Assembly: GCA_022648325.1 (NCBI GenBank)
Contig: JALCMG010000001.1
Span: 124,001 to 188,000, forward strand
Length of the DNA: 64,000 bases
Direction of reading: 5' to 3'
Source of the DNA: Olsenella sp.
Lineage (GTDB): Bacteria > Actinomycetota > Coriobacteriia > Coriobacteriales > Atopobiaceae
Each line of letters opens with the position of its first letter. Within the stretch, counting starts at the first letter, position 1. The position numbers were made by a program, and so were the translations under genes. Shown one piece after another: positions 1 to 8,959 of the stretch. The notes under the pieces are model-generated. The model saw only the letters and a list, made by a program, of their open reading frames with translations, was not told where the DNA came from and did not search any database.

Positions 1-1243
1 CACGGAAGCGCGGGCTGTGACGGAACTCATCGGCCAGCGTAGCGTTGGTGCGCGCGTTGCAGAGAGCCCCCAGGTCGCGCTGGATCTCGTCCATGTACTC
101 GCTCATCTGCGCACGCTCGTCACCAAGCACCACGCCCAGGCGGTTGGCAACGTAGTGGAGTTCCTTGGCATCGCGGCGGGCATCGTAGACGGCGTTGGCG
201 CTGGAGAGGTCAAGCCCAAAGAGGGCCTGGTCAAGGGTATCGAGCTCCTCGTCGAAACGAGACTTAAGGTCACCCTCGTTAAGACCACGAGCGAGCACCG
301 ACTTCTTCCACCGGAAGCCCGAAAGCTCCTCTACAAGGGCGTCGACCCTCTTGGCCAGCCCCTTCTTGCGCACCAGCTCCATGAATGAGCTGCGCTCGAG
401 CTTGCGCTCGTGGGCGCAGGCAACGGGGAGAAGGCTGTTCTCCCCTAGCTCGCCGGATTCCACGAGGTCGTCGACCGTCTGGGAGAAGATGTCTATCCCG
501 CGCAGGCGCGCGGTGGCGTCAAGCAGGTTGCGCAAGACCTTGTCGGCGCGCTCCGCCTGCTTCTTGGACTCCCAGGGCGAGAGGAACGAGACAAGCGAGC
601 GTAGCCTGCGCACTGCCATGCGAAAGTCGCAGAGGGCATCGGCGTCATCGGGGTTGTTGAAGAAGCGCTCGGCGCTGGCTGCGAGCTCTCCCGCGGAGGC
701 AGTGACCTCTCCCTCTATCGAGACGAGAGAGCCCCAGACGCTGGGCTTGGGGCCGTCGACAAACCACAGGAGGGACGCGGGCGCCGCAGCGGTAGAGGGC
801 ACCTCTCCCTCAGCGGGGACGAGCGGCTGCGAAAGCTCGATCGCAAGCGCCGCGCCCTTGCCCAGCCTGATCTCACGCCCAAGCAGATGGGAGGCTATTG
901 CGTCGAGCGAGGGAACGTGCCCAACGATAACCACGGTCTCCTCGGACGTGGTGGAGATCTGCGCAAGAATGGCGTCCACATTCTGGTCGTAGAGGGTCTG
1001 GTCAACCTCTATGCCGTCCACACCTAAGACATTCGCAATCACCTGGGCCGTCTGCATTACCCTAATGGCAGGGCTCGACCACACGTTCACGTCATCATAG
1101 TCTTCGAGCAGAGAGAACGTGCGCGGGTACGCAATCTCGAGGGCATGCCTGCCGTCTGGCGTAAGCTCGCGATAAAGGTCCGACGAGCCGTCCGGGGCCT
1201 TCTCGGCCTTGCCGTGCCGCACGAGAACAAGGGTCCTGACCAT
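1..1243 (-). CDS. SixA-type histidine phosphatase fused to CHAD domain (partial, runs off left edge)
   Basis: The ATG at 1243 has a GGAGG motif 7 bases upstream. Residues 1-120 form a histidine phosphatase fold: the phospho-accepting RHG triad lies at residues 9-11 and the second catalytic His at about 109 in IVGHVPS. From about residue 185 the protein is an Arg- and His-rich alpha-helical CHAD domain (motifs FRMAVRRLRS and DARRDAKELHYV) and continues beyond the window start, so the C-terminus is missing. CHAD domains bind inorganic polyphosphate, so this family is thought to act on polyphosphate or phosphoproteins near it; the substrate here is unknown. It is transcribed away from the esterase gene. 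Both domains are clear; the function of the fusion is inference. Confidence 0.88.
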   Translation of the reverse strand, partial: MVRTLVLVRHGKAEKAPDGSSDLYRELTPDGRHALEIAYPRTFSLLEDYDDVNVWSSPAIRVMQTAQVIANVLGVDGIEVDQTLYDQNVDAILAQISTTSEETVVIVGHVPSLDAIASHLLGREIRLGKGAALAIELSQPLVPAEGEVPSTAAAPASLLWFVDGPKPSVWGSLVSIEGEVTASAGELAASAERFFNNPDDADALCDFRMAVRRLRSLVSFLSPWESKKQAERADKVLRNLLDATARLRGIDIFSQTVDDLVESGELGENSLLPVACAHERKLERSSFMELVRKKGLAKRVDALVEELSGFRWKKSVLARGLNEGDLKSRFDEELDTLDQALFGLDLSSANAVYDARRDAKELHYVANRLGVVLGDERAQMSEYMDEIQRDLGALCNARTNATLADEFRHSPRFR

Positions 1244-1518
1244 GAGACAACCTCCGACATGACTAAACGCTGACGAACAGATGCAGGCTCCCGCCTACAC
1301 GAGGTTTTAGCATAGCAGTACGTGGTGACGTCGGCGTTGTCTGTAGGGTTCGACGGCGGGTCGGATTGGGTGGACGAAGTTACGCGACCTTGGCTTGTGG
1401 CGCACGAATGGATAACATAACAGTAGTCCTGTATTCTCAAGATTCGAAAACCACCCGAAACGCAGTTTTGCTACCATAAAGCTGCAACCTTGAGCCTGTA
1501 AATGAGGGGAGCGGTCAA
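1244..1518. other. Divergent intergenic region between phosphatase and esterase genes
   Basis: About 275 bases with no convincing coding frame; it must hold the promoters of both flanking genes. The part next to the esterase (about 1420-1500) is AT-richer than the flanks. The esterase ribosome site (GAGGGGAG, about 1504-1511) is clear. I could not place a -35/-10 pair with confidence. Confidence 0.4.
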
Positions 1519-2781
1519 ATGAATCGGGAAACGGTAACCGCGCATAGCAAGAACCTCGGCAAGGACATGACCATCCGCGTCTACGGTGAGTCGGGATGGC
1601 CCATCATCGCATTTCCCATCCAGGACGCCATGAGCGACTGCTACGAGCAGTTCGGCATGGTTGACGCGATGAAGGACTACATCGAGAGCGGTAAGGCGCA
1701 GCTCTTTGTCCTCGATTCCGTGGACGCCGAGGGCTGGTCCGACCGTGGTGGCGACAACACGCTTCGCGTCAACGTAATTGAGGCGTTCTACAACTACGTG
1801 TGTGAGGAGGTTGTTCCCTTCGTGCACGAGCGCAACAGCTCTGACCTGCGCCCCCTCACGATGGGCTGCTCGCTCGGCGCCACGCACGCACTTATCGCCT
1901 TCCTGCGCCGGCCGGACCTCTTCCAGGGCGTCATCGCGCTCTCCGGTGGCTACGACGCCCAGTTCTTCTTTGGTGACTGGATGAACACCACCCTGTACTT
2001 CAACTCCCCCGTTCACTTCCTGCCCAACACCCCGCACGACCACCCCTACATCGACCTCTACAACAAGCGCGAGATCGTTCTGTGCTGTGGCCAGGGTGCC
2101 TGGGAGGAGGAAGGCCTGCGCACCGAGCACATCGTGGATGATGCCTTCCGCGCACTCGGCGTGAACGCCTGGTGCGACTACTGGGGCAACGACGTCGACC
2201 ATGACTGGCCCTGGTGGCAGAAGCAGATTCAGTACTTCCTGCCCTATGTGCTTGACGAGGCCGAGAAGTACCACGCCGAGGAGGCTGCCGAGGCCGCCAA
2301 GAACGCTCCCGCCAAGCCCGTGACCGCAAGGAAGCCCGCAGGCACCAAGACCACACGTTCGTCTCGCGCAAAGACCTCGACCGCCGCGAAGAAGTCCGCG
2401 CCTGCCGCAAAGCCTGCGACGGCCACAAAGGCCAAGCCCAAGGCAGAGCCAGCTGCGAAGGCCGCACCTAAGGCCGCAGCCAAGAAGGCCGAGCCCAAGA
2501 CTGCGAAGGCCGCAACGCCCAAGAAGCCCGCCGCAGCCGCTAAGCCCGCCGCCACGAAGAAGGCTTCCGCCCCCAAGGCAGCCACAAAGAAGGCCGCGCC
2601 CAAGACCAAGGCAACCGAGGCGGCTAAGCCGGCTACGGAGGCCACTACGACGGCTACAAAGCCGGCTGCGGCTCCCAAGACCGCGGCCGAGAAGCCCGCT
2701 GCTGCCCCCAATGCAAAGCCCGCTCCGAAGACGGTACCCGCAGCCAAGAAGACTACGCGCACCCGCAAGTCGACACGCTAG
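1519..2781 (+). CDS. Alpha/beta-hydrolase esterase with Lys/Ala/Pro-rich histone-like tail
   Basis: This 420-residue protein starts at an ATG preceded by GAGGGGAG. Residues 1-250 form a hydrolase of the esterase D (PF00756) type with the nucleophile elbow GCSLGA (Ser at about 118) and a late His in VDHDWPWW (about 233) as the likely triad base. There is no signal peptide or membrane segment, so it should be cytosolic. Residues 255-420 are a low-complexity tail of AKPA, KKA and TRKSTR units, strongly basic, like bacterial histone H1-like tails. Such tails bind nucleic acid or other polyanions; the neighbouring CHAD phosphatase makes polyphosphate one possible partner. The substrate is unknown. 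The tail is in frame and ends just before a terminator, so it is not an assembly artefact of a lost stop. Confidence 0.85.
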   Translation: MNRETVTAHSKNLGKDMTIRVYGESGWPIIAFPIQDAMSDCYEQFGMVDAMKDYIESGKAQLFVLDSVDAEGWSDRGGDNTLRVNVIEAFYNYVCEEVVPFVHERNSSDLRPLTMGCSLGATHALIAFLRRPDLFQGVIALSGGYDAQFFFGDWMNTTLYFNSPVHFLPNTPHDHPYIDLYNKREIVLCCGQGAWEEEGLRTEHIVDDAFRALGVNAWCDYWGNDVDHDWPWWQKQIQYFLPYVLDEAEKYHAEEAAEAAKNAPAKPVTARKPAGTKTTRSSRAKTSTAAKKSAPAAKPATATKAKPKAEPAAKAAPKAAAKKAEPKTAKAATPKKPAAAAKPAATKKASAPKAATKKAAPKTKATEAAKPATEATTTATKPAAAPKTAAEKPAAAPNAKPAPKTVPAAKKTTRTRKSTR

Positions 2782-2806
2782 CAGCAATACTCAACGTTTC
2801 CAAAAG

Positions 2807-2842
2807 AGGCGAGGCAGGAGAAGTTCCTGCCTCGCCTTTCTC
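2807..2842 (+). terminator. Rho-independent terminator after esterase gene
   Basis: A 13-bp perfect stem (2807-2819 pairs with 2825-2837) with a 5-base loop is followed by a short pyrimidine run (TTCTC). It starts 26 bases after the esterase stop codon. Confidence 0.8.
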
Positions 2843-2880
2843 GTGTGCCTCGTTGTTCTCGCTCCCCGTCTCGCCCCGCG

Positions 2881-2922
2881 CGTCACCCTCCGCGCGTCAC
2901 CCTCCGCGCGTCGCCCTCCGTT
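2881..2922. repeat. Tandem 14-bp repeat, three copies
   Basis: Two exact copies of CGTCACCCTCCGCG (2881-2894, 2895-2908) and a third altered copy (2909-2922) lie in the spacer between the esterase terminator and the end of the convergent Dlt-like operon. No function is evident. Confidence 0.7.
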
Positions 2923-3014
2923 CTTTATCGGTCTTTGTGAAACGGAGGCTGCATTTGCCCAGTTGAGCATCGTCAAGAATAACAGGTTCCGCTAAAGAAC
3001 AATGTCACGGCATG

Positions 3015-4409
3015 TCATGAATTGTCCCATACGCCGTAACTCTCGAAGTCGACGTCAGACCCCACCTGGCGTGCGTCAACTCGCGCAGAGAGGCCGCCGT
3101 CCGCCGGTACCGGGCACGACACCGTTGTGTCGGAGCTCCAGTCCCTCAGTACGTCAGTCGCGTTGCCGTCGGAATCACACAGGCAGAACTTGTACTCCAC
3201 CTGCACATTCGTTCCCATGTACGGCGTTGCGACGAGCGTTGCCACGCCGTCCTCAACGCTCCCATCAAGTGTCACTGCCGAAATGTAGTCGATGGATGCC
3301 AGGTAATCCGACCAGTCCTCGTACGAGTAGGACAACTCCGAGACGTCCTCGCCCGCATCAAACCTCTCGAGGTAGTTGGCAAGCGTTGCGGAGAAGCTCT
3401 TCGCCCCCGTGGCATTGAGGTGCTCGCCGTCTGCGAAGTCAGTCGCAGTTGGGGCATAATAGCTGCGTTTGAGGAGGTTCGCATCGAGAAACACGCCGCC
3501 TGCCGCCTGAACCAGGTCGCGCACACGCGTCATCTGCTTGGGATATGCGTCACCGTAGCAGAGTACATTGAACGCGGGCCTCGTCGTCACAACAACTACG
3601 AGCTGCGCACCATTCTCGCGGCAGACGTCGGCAATCTTCTGCAGCGTGTCCATGTTTTCGTCCGTGAAGTCTTCAATGGGGTGACTCGTCGTGGACATGG
3701 ACACCCTTGCCTTACTCGTATCCAGCAGGTAGTCATAGTTGCCATAGCCCTTGCCAACGTAGGTCCAGCTGGGCTCACGCACCTTTGCCGCTTGGATGGG
3801 CGTCGTTCCGTCTAGACGCATGCGCACGTTATTTTCGATGCCCTGAACCCCGCCCTTCTCGTGCGCAAGCATCCACGGGGAGAGAACCTCAAGGAACTTC
3901 GAACTCGAGGAATACTCTGAACTCGAAAGCAGCCCCAGGTAGTCGCCAATCGCCTTGGGCAGCGACTCGTAAGCAGCCTTGGTCTGAACGTACGTGACGT
4001 TTGCCTTGTCCCAGGCATCAAGCGACATGGTCTCATAGTCAAGGCCCAGGATCACCCGGCTCACCCTGTGGCCCGAGATGACCTCCCTCACTGCAAGGTA
4101 ACTATCCTCGAGCGGCTGAGCGGGCGTCGCGAGCGTAAGGGTGCTGGTGCCAAGCGTGTCATCAAGTACGTTTGGGTCGATGCCTCGTTGCGCCGTCGAT
4201 GATCCAATAACCACGGCGTCAATATTCTGACTGGCAGACGAGAAATACTCGGACCACACGACCTCACTCGTGGAGCCATAGGGATAAAGCGCATAGACGA
4301 GAAGGACATCCAGGCCAACTACGATGGCGAGAATGACTAGGGTCTCAACGATGCATCGCGATACGCTGCGCTGAGCCCCAGAAGCGCGTTCCTCTGCATC
4401 TCTCGACAA
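3015..4409 (-). CDS. SGNH/DltD-like membrane-anchored acyltransferase partner, paralogue 1
   Basis: I chose the TTG start at 4409 because AAAGGAGGG lies 5 bases upstream; the frame is open 12 codons further. The 464-residue protein has one N-terminal membrane helix (about 18-42) and then an extracytoplasmic SGNH/GDSL-like domain: block I GSSTAQR (about 69-75) with the likely nucleophile Ser and the late catalytic pair in DGEHLN (about 327-332). The last 95 residues form a separate beta-rich domain (VQVEYKFCLCDSDG) shared by all three paralogues and resembling triple-tyrosine (Y_Y_Y) domains of surface proteins. DltD and AlgX-like proteins of this type work with an MBOAT partner in acylating wall polymers. 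It is the last gene of the operon, downstream of paralogue 2, without its own MBOAT. Confidence 0.85.
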   Translation of the reverse strand: MSRDAEERASGAQRSVSRCIVETLVILAIVVGLDVLLVYALYPYGSTSEVVWSEYFSSASQNIDAVVIGSSTAQRGIDPNVLDDTLGTSTLTLATPAQPLEDSYLAVREVISGHRVSRVILGLDYETMSLDAWDKANVTYVQTKAAYESLPKAIGDYLGLLSSSEYSSSSKFLEVLSPWMLAHEKGGVQGIENNVRMRLDGTTPIQAAKVREPSWTYVGKGYGNYDYLLDTSKARVSMSTTSHPIEDFTDENMDTLQKIADVCRENGAQLVVVVTTRPAFNVLCYGDAYPKQMTRVRDLVQAAGGVFLDANLLKRSYYAPTATDFADGEHLNATGAKSFSATLANYLERFDAGEDVSELSYSYEDWSDYLASIDYISAVTLDGSVEDGVATLVATPYMGTNVQVEYKFCLCDSDGNATDVLRDWSSDTTVSCPVPADGGLSARVDARQVGSDVDFESYGVWDNS

Positions 4410-4451
4410 AACAACCCTCCTTTGGAAGGCGCGACAACCAAGCAAGCTCGA

Positions 4452-5858
4452 TTAATGCGCCAGTCCCTGCATGCAATAGCGATCGTAGTCCGCAGTGGAG
4501 CCCACCTGCCGAGCGCAGACCGTCACCCGGCCACGCGACCCCTCCGGCACCTCACAGCTGTCCGAGCTGCCCCAATCCTGAAGGACCGTCATGCTGCCGT
4601 CCTCCCCCATCAGGAGGAAGCGATATTCCACCTGGACATCCGTCCCGGTATAGGACTGGGCGGTAACCGTAGCGGTACCGTCGCTGCTCACGTCAAGTCG
4701 AGAAACCACGGCAGAAATCTGACGAATCGATGCTAGGTACTGGTCCCATCCGTCGTAGGAGTACGAGAGGGACCCAACATCCTGCCCCTCATCAAGTGCC
4801 CGGAGCAAACTCGCAAACTCCTGCGAGAAACGCGTGGCACCGGCGTGGTTCAGGTGCTCTCCGTCGCCAAAGTCCGCATCCTGTGGGCTATATACATCGG
4901 CATGCAGCAGGTTGGCATCCACAAAGGTGGCACCTTGAGCTTCGGCCACATCCTGCAGGAGCTCCATCTGCTCAGGGTACTTCTCGCCGTAGACAAGGAC
5001 GTTGAAGGCGGGCCGCGGAGTCACCACCACCACGAGCTGCACGCCATTCTCGCGGCACAGGCGCGCGATGTCTGCCACCTGGTCGAGACAGGTCTGCTTG
5101 AAGTCGCTCAGGCCGTGGATGGCAACGGACGTCTCCTTCCTTGCCTGTGAGTAGTCGATGAGGTAGTCGTAGTTGCCGTACCCGCGGCCGTAGTAGGTCC
5201 AGCCACCGTTCACGACCTTTGCTGCCTCAAGCGCATCGTCCCCGCTTAGACGTTCGCGAACATTTGCCACAACGCTACTGGGGTCGAGCTTAACGTGGTT
5301 GTAGCCCCACGGGAAGAGCGCACAGAGCGAGTCTGCTCTGCGGACAAAAGCGGGACTTACAAGGAGCTTCCAGTAGTCGGCCGACGCCCTGGGCAGGGAC
5401 TCGCCCTCCATCTTGGCGCGGGCGAAGGCCACGTGCGAGCCCGCCCAGTTATCGTTCGAAAGCGACTCGTAGTCCACGCCCAGAATCACGCGGCGCACGT
5501 GGTGGTCCTCGATGGCCTGTCTGGCCGCGGTGTAGGAGTCATCGAGCGGCTGAGCGGGCGTTGCCATAGAGAAGGTGCTGGTGCCCAGCGCGTCATCGAG
5601 AGCCGTCGGGTCGAAGGCTCGCTGAGACGTGGAGGAGCCCACCACGACGGTGTCGATGTTCTCCCCTGCTGCCGCGCGATACTCGCTCCACATGACACTC
5701 GAGAGAGAGCCGTATTGCTCGAGGGCAAATGAAAAGAGCACATCCAGTGCCACAATGACGACAACCACGACGAGCGTCTCCACAACCCACCTGTTCCAGG
5801 TATGGGAGGCGGTACCTTGCGCGGCCTTAGTATTGCGACCCTCCTTAGAAGTTCGCAT
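4452..5858 (-). CDS. SGNH/DltD-like membrane-anchored acyltransferase partner, paralogue 2
   Basis: The ATG at 5858 overlaps the end of the upstream MBOAT gene by 14 bases, with a G-rich stretch about 10 bases upstream, so the two are translationally coupled. A longer reading from 5876 is possible but lacks a better ribosome site. The protein has a short Lys-rich cytosolic start, one membrane helix (about 25-48), an SGNH domain with GSSTSQR (about 74-80) and DGEHLN, and the C-terminal beta domain seen in paralogues 1 and 3. It is closer to paralogue 3 than to paralogue 1, sharing runs of identical DNA (for example around 5385-5439 against 11440-11489), a sign of local gene conversion. Predicted role: transfer or editing of acyl groups on surface polymers together with the MBOAT encoded just upstream. 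Confidence 0.85.
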   Translation of the reverse strand: MRTSKEGRNTKAAQGTASHTWNRWVVETLVVVVVIVALDVLFSFALEQYGSLSSVMWSEYRAAAGENIDTVVVGSSTSQRAFDPTALDDALGTSTFSMATPAQPLDDSYTAARQAIEDHHVRRVILGVDYESLSNDNWAGSHVAFARAKMEGESLPRASADYWKLLVSPAFVRRADSLCALFPWGYNHVKLDPSSVVANVRERLSGDDALEAAKVVNGGWTYYGRGYGNYDYLIDYSQARKETSVAIHGLSDFKQTCLDQVADIARLCRENGVQLVVVVTPRPAFNVLVYGEKYPEQMELLQDVAEAQGATFVDANLLHADVYSPQDADFGDGEHLNHAGATRFSQEFASLLRALDEGQDVGSLSYSYDGWDQYLASIRQISAVVSRLDVSSDGTATVTAQSYTGTDVQVEYRFLLMGEDGSMTVLQDWGSSDSCEVPEGSRGRVTVCARQVGSTADYDRYCMQGLAH

Positions 5859-7428
5859 ACATGAACCCCCCGGCAACGTTCTGGGTGAGGAAGCTCGTCA
5901 CGACGACAAGCGCAATAACAAGGAAGTAGAAGACGCCGCGTACCACGCAGTTCCAGCCGAGGATGCGCCCGCTCACATCCACGCCGCGCTCCTGCGCGAG
6001 GCTCACGGCAAAGACAAGGAGGCAGGCTACGGCCGAGAGGACCATGAACTTGAGCGTAGAGTCAAGCACTCCGGCCTGCATAAGCCACAGGTGGAACTGC
6101 TGCGGCGCGAAGTTGGTGAACGTGTTGCGCAGGCAGAGGAGGCTGTCGCCGAAGCCGTAGATGCGGTCGAAGTACCAGCCCACGTTGACCACGAGGAAGG
6201 TGCGGGCCACGCAGAGGGCGCGGTGGGCGCGGGAGGACTCGTCCACGCGCAGGGCGGCGTTCGCCCTGCTGAACGCGGGGGCGAGGAGGTCGGCCAGCGC
6301 GATCACCAGGCCGTTGTAGAGGCCCCAGGCCACGTAGTGGGGCTCCGCGCCGTGCCAGAGGCCGACGATGAGGAACACGAGGAGGTTCGCCACGCAGGCG
6401 GGGAGCGTCCGGCCCAGGTGCTCGCCCAGGCGCGAGGCCCGGGCGCCGAGGGCGCGCATGGGGCGCGAGACCGCGAACGGGAAGAACACGTAGTCGCGCA
6501 TCCAGGCGCCGAGCGTGATGTGCCAGCGGCGCCAGAAGTCCGCCAGCGAGACGGAGAAGTAGGGCCTGCGGAAGTTCTCGGCCATGCGCACGCCGAAGAG
6601 CGAGGAGGCCGCCTCCACCATGTCGATGCCGCCGGAGAAGTCGCCGTACTGCTGGGCCGAGTAGAGGAGTATGCCGAAGGCGACCACGCTGCCGGGGATG
6701 CCGGGGGTGACGTTGGAGAAGATCTGGTCAATGGTGCCGACGAGCATGTTGGCAATGGCGTACTTCTTGAGCGCACCGTAGCCAAAGCGGAGAAGCGACC
6801 GGCGCACGGGCACGCCCTTGGCAGAGTGTCCCTCGAGGAGCTGCGGCCCGAGGTCGGCGTACCGGTTGATGGGCCCCTGGATGACCTGCGGGAACCAGCA
6901 GACGAAGAGCAGGTGCTTGAGTGGGTTGCGCTGCGGCTCGAAGCGGCCGTTGTAGGCGTCCACCAGGTAGGAGGCCGCCTGGAAGGTGTAGAAGGAGACG
7001 CCGAGGGGCAGGAGCAGCCCCAGGCTCGAGGGCGAGGCCGCGAGCCCCACCTCGTAGAGCAGCACGTTCCAGTACTTGAGGTAGGCCAGCATCCCGAAGC
7101 AGGCCGCGAGCGAGGCCACCAGCACCGCGCGGCGGCGCCTCGCCCAGGCGGCCTTCGCGGCCCTCCTCGCGGCGCGGTCCGGGGCCGCGGCGCGCTCGGC
7201 CCGGCACGCCGCGTCCATGCGGGCGAGCCCGAGCGGGGCCGCCCAGGTGATCGCGGCGCAGGCCAGCATGTAGGCGAGCGTCTGCCACCTCCCCGCCAGG
7301 CAGTAGAAGGCGAGGCTCGCGGCGAGGAGGACCAGCCACTGCGCATTACGACAGATGCGGCCTACCAAGTAGTAGGCCGCAAGCGACACCGCAAGAAAAA
7401 GTACAAACGAGAGTGAGAGCAGGTCCAA
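5845..7428 (-). CDS. MBOAT-family O-acyltransferase (DltB-like), copy 1
   Basis: This 527-residue polytopic protein starts at a TTG with AAGGAGT 6 bases upstream, 11 bases after the carrier protein gene. It has the MBOAT signatures: the FWRRWHITLGAWMRDYVFFP block (shared with DltB and AlgI) and the catalytic His in FLIVGLWHGAEP. MBOATs of this class move acyl groups from a cytosolic carrier across the membrane to a surface acceptor. Here the likely donor is the carrier protein encoded just upstream. Residues of the core (DNA 6109-7338) match copy 2 without a visible difference, while the first 30 residues and a stretch near the C-terminus diverge without any indel. The core is also very GC-rich compared with the flanks. 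Confidence 0.93.
   Translation of the reverse strand: MDLLSLSFVLFLAVSLAAYYLVGRICRNAQWLVLLAASLAFYCLAGRWQTLAYMLACAAITWAAPLGLARMDAACRAERAAAPDRAARRAAKAAWARRRRAVLVASLAACFGMLAYLKYWNVLLYEVGLAASPSSLGLLLPLGVSFYTFQAASYLVDAYNGRFEPQRNPLKHLLFVCWFPQVIQGPINRYADLGPQLLEGHSAKGVPVRRSLLRFGYGALKKYAIANMLVGTIDQIFSNVTPGIPGSVVAFGILLYSAQQYGDFSGGIDMVEAASSLFGVRMAENFRRPYFSVSLADFWRRWHITLGAWMRDYVFFPFAVSRPMRALGARASRLGEHLGRTLPACVANLLVFLIVGLWHGAEPHYVAWGLYNGLVIALADLLAPAFSRANAALRVDESSRAHRALCVARTFLVVNVGWYFDRIYGFGDSLLCLRNTFTNFAPQQFHLWLMQAGVLDSTLKFMVLSAVACLLVFAVSLAQERGVDVSGRILGWNCVVRGVFYFLVIALVVVTSFLTQNVAGGFMYANF
6109..7338. repeat. 1,230-bp repeat, copy A (core of MBOAT copy 1)
   Basis: This block lines up base for base with 12158-13387 at a constant offset of 6,049 bases, with no mismatch seen by eye. 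The flanking DNA of the same two genes differs at many positions. Such a sharp boundary is the mark of recent gene conversion or partial duplication. Confidence 0.9.
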
Positions 7429-7439
7429 TGGTCGACTCC

Positions 7440-7691
7440 TTAGCCCTCCTCGTCCACCAGCCGCTTCACCATCTCGAGCATGGCCTGAGCGCTGTTGAAG
7501 TTGTCGGGGACGATGTCCTTGGCGGGCACCGAGACGTCAAACTCGTCGTTGATGGAGCTGATGATCGAGAGGATGTCGAAGGAGTCCAGGACACGGTCGT
7601 CCACGAGTGTGGTGCAGTTCTCGTAGTCAACATTGCCCTTAACGTCCTCAAGCAGCTCAATCATGTGGTCGAGAGTCAGATCGTCATCCAT
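7440..7691 (-). CDS. Acyl carrier protein (DltC-like)
   Basis: I start this gene at the ATG at 7691 because TTGGAGG lies 6 bases upstream; an upstream in-frame start has no ribosome site. The 83-residue acidic protein has the carrier motif DSFDIL, whose Ser should take the 4-phosphopantetheine arm, followed by helix 3 and the typical acidic C-terminus. Size and sequence resemble DltC and stand-alone peptidyl carriers. It sits between the PLP enzyme and MBOAT copy 1, the position expected for a carrier charged by the adenylating ligase and discharged by an MBOAT. Low similarity within this family prevents saying which acyl group it carries. Confidence 0.9.
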   Translation of the reverse strand: MDDDLTLDHMIELLEDVKGNVDYENCTTLVDDRVLDSFDILSIISSINDEFDVSVPAKDIVPDNFNSAQAMLEMVKRLVDEEG

Positions 7692-7766
7692 GGTTGCCTC
7701 CAAAAATGTCCAACACATTTCGCAGTTCCCGATGAAAGCCTATCGCAGTCCGGGAGTGACCTGTCC

Positions 7767-8954
7767 CTAGCAACAGTTGTTCTGCCAAGTCTCCATGGGC
7801 TCGCGGACCACTCGGACCCCGCGGGCGTCGCTCAGGGCAACGGTGGGCATGGTCCTGCTCAGGAAGAGGTAGATTCCCTCCGTCACGGAGTAGGCACCGA
7901 TGTTCTCAAAGGCGAGAAGGTCGCCCACGCGCAGGTCGGGGAAGGGCGCCTTGCGAACCAGCACGTCGGCCGTGGTGCAGAGGCTGCCGCAGAGCGCCCA
8001 GTCGCGGGTGGCTTCTGTGGCCTGGCCCGCACGCACGCGCCCCTCGTGCGTAAGGTCTCGAATTCGCGGCTCCTTCATGCCCATCATCTGTCCGAAGTAC
8101 GTCACATGGTTCATGCCGCCATCGATGAAGGCGTAGCTTGTGCCCTCGTTGTCCTTCTCGTCCACCACGCGCGCAAGGTAGTAGCCGCACTCGGTGGCCA
8201 GGAAGCGTCCCATCTCCACCTGCAGCTCCACGCGGTCGGCGATGGCCGCGAGCTCTGGTGCGATCTGGCGAGCGGGAGCAAGGGTGTCGGAGAAGTCCTG
8301 CCCCTCAAAGAGCGGCACGGCAAGACCGGGGCCATACTCCAGGCGCTGCGCGGTCCAGCCGTGCTCGCGCTCGAGCTCGTCAATCAGGCCGGCGAGCATA
8401 GCAAGCTCCTTCTGCTGCCACTTGAGCTTTGTGCGCTGGGTGCCCACGAAGTAGTGGATGCCCACTAGGTCGCAGCCGGTAAGCTGGTCTCGGCGGTCGA
8501 TGGCGTGGATGAGGTCCTCTCGGCTCATCCCAAACTGGCTGCCGCCATTGAGACGTAGGAGCGTTGGCACGCGCACGCCGGCTGCGGCGGCCTCGGCGTC
8601 CACGAGGGTTAGCTGCCCCAGCGACTCCGCCGTGAAGGTACCCGCGCCATAGCGCAGGGCCTCTCGGACGTCTGCCTCCTGTTTGCACACGCCGGAGTAG
8701 ACAATGCGCGCCGGGTCGACACCGTCGCGCTCGCAGATGGCCAGCTCGCCGGGGCTGCAGACCTCAAGCGCGTAGCCGTGCGCCAGAGCCGTGGGGGCAA
8801 GGAAGGGGTTCGCCTTTATCGAGTAGCAGAGGTCGACCTTTGGCCCCCAGATCTTACGCACGGTGTCGAGACGCGCACCAAAGGCCTGGGTTTCAAAGAC
8901 GTAGGTAGGCGTTCCCAGCTTTGTGGCACAGGCGAGAAGCTCCTCGTTGGTCAT
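7767..8954 (-). CDS. Fold-type III PLP-dependent decarboxylase (LysA/ODC-like)
   Basis: I chose the ATG at 8954 (GGGGAGG 8 bases upstream); a GTG at 8958-8960 overlaps the ligase stop codon but is too close to that ribosome site. The 396-residue protein has the alanine racemase-like barrel with the PLP lysine in YSIKANPF (about residue 47), the family loop GIHYFVGTQ, and a C-terminal domain with CGSLCTTADVL in place of the usual C-E-S-D motif plus GAYSVTEG. This class decarboxylates D- or L-stereocentres of diamino acids. Relatives next to adenylating enzymes and carrier proteins, such as BtrK in butirosin synthesis, decarboxylate carrier-bound amino acids. Neighbours therefore suggest action on the amino acid that is loaded on the carrier protein. 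Racemase activity is an alternative; the substrate cannot be read from sequence. The extreme C-terminus is Asn-Asn-Cys-Cys. Confidence 0.85.
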   Translation of the reverse strand: MTNEELLACATKLGTPTYVFETQAFGARLDTVRKIWGPKVDLCYSIKANPFLAPTALAHGYALEVCSPGELAICERDGVDPARIVYSGVCKQEADVREALRYGAGTFTAESLGQLTLVDAEAAAAGVRVPTLLRLNGGSQFGMSREDLIHAIDRRDQLTGCDLVGIHYFVGTQRTKLKWQQKELAMLAGLIDELEREHGWTAQRLEYGPGLAVPLFEGQDFSDTLAPARQIAPELAAIADRVELQVEMGRFLATECGYYLARVVDEKDNEGTSYAFIDGGMNHVTYFGQMMGMKEPRIRDLTHEGRVRAGQATEATRDWALCGSLCTTADVLVRKAPFPDLRVGDLLAFENIGAYSVTEGIYLFLSRTMPTVALSDARGVRVVREPMETWQNNCC

Positions 8955-8959
8955 GCTCA

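Noticed and set aside
2881-2922. CRISPR-like or regulatory array
   Set aside because: A 14-base tandem repeat without spacers in a short intergenic gap; too small and too simple.
5629-7416. A long plus-strand frame opposite MBOAT copy 1, also repeated opposite copy 2
   Set aside because: Extremely rich in Glu, Gly, His and Arg without a domain; shadow of the MBOAT gene.
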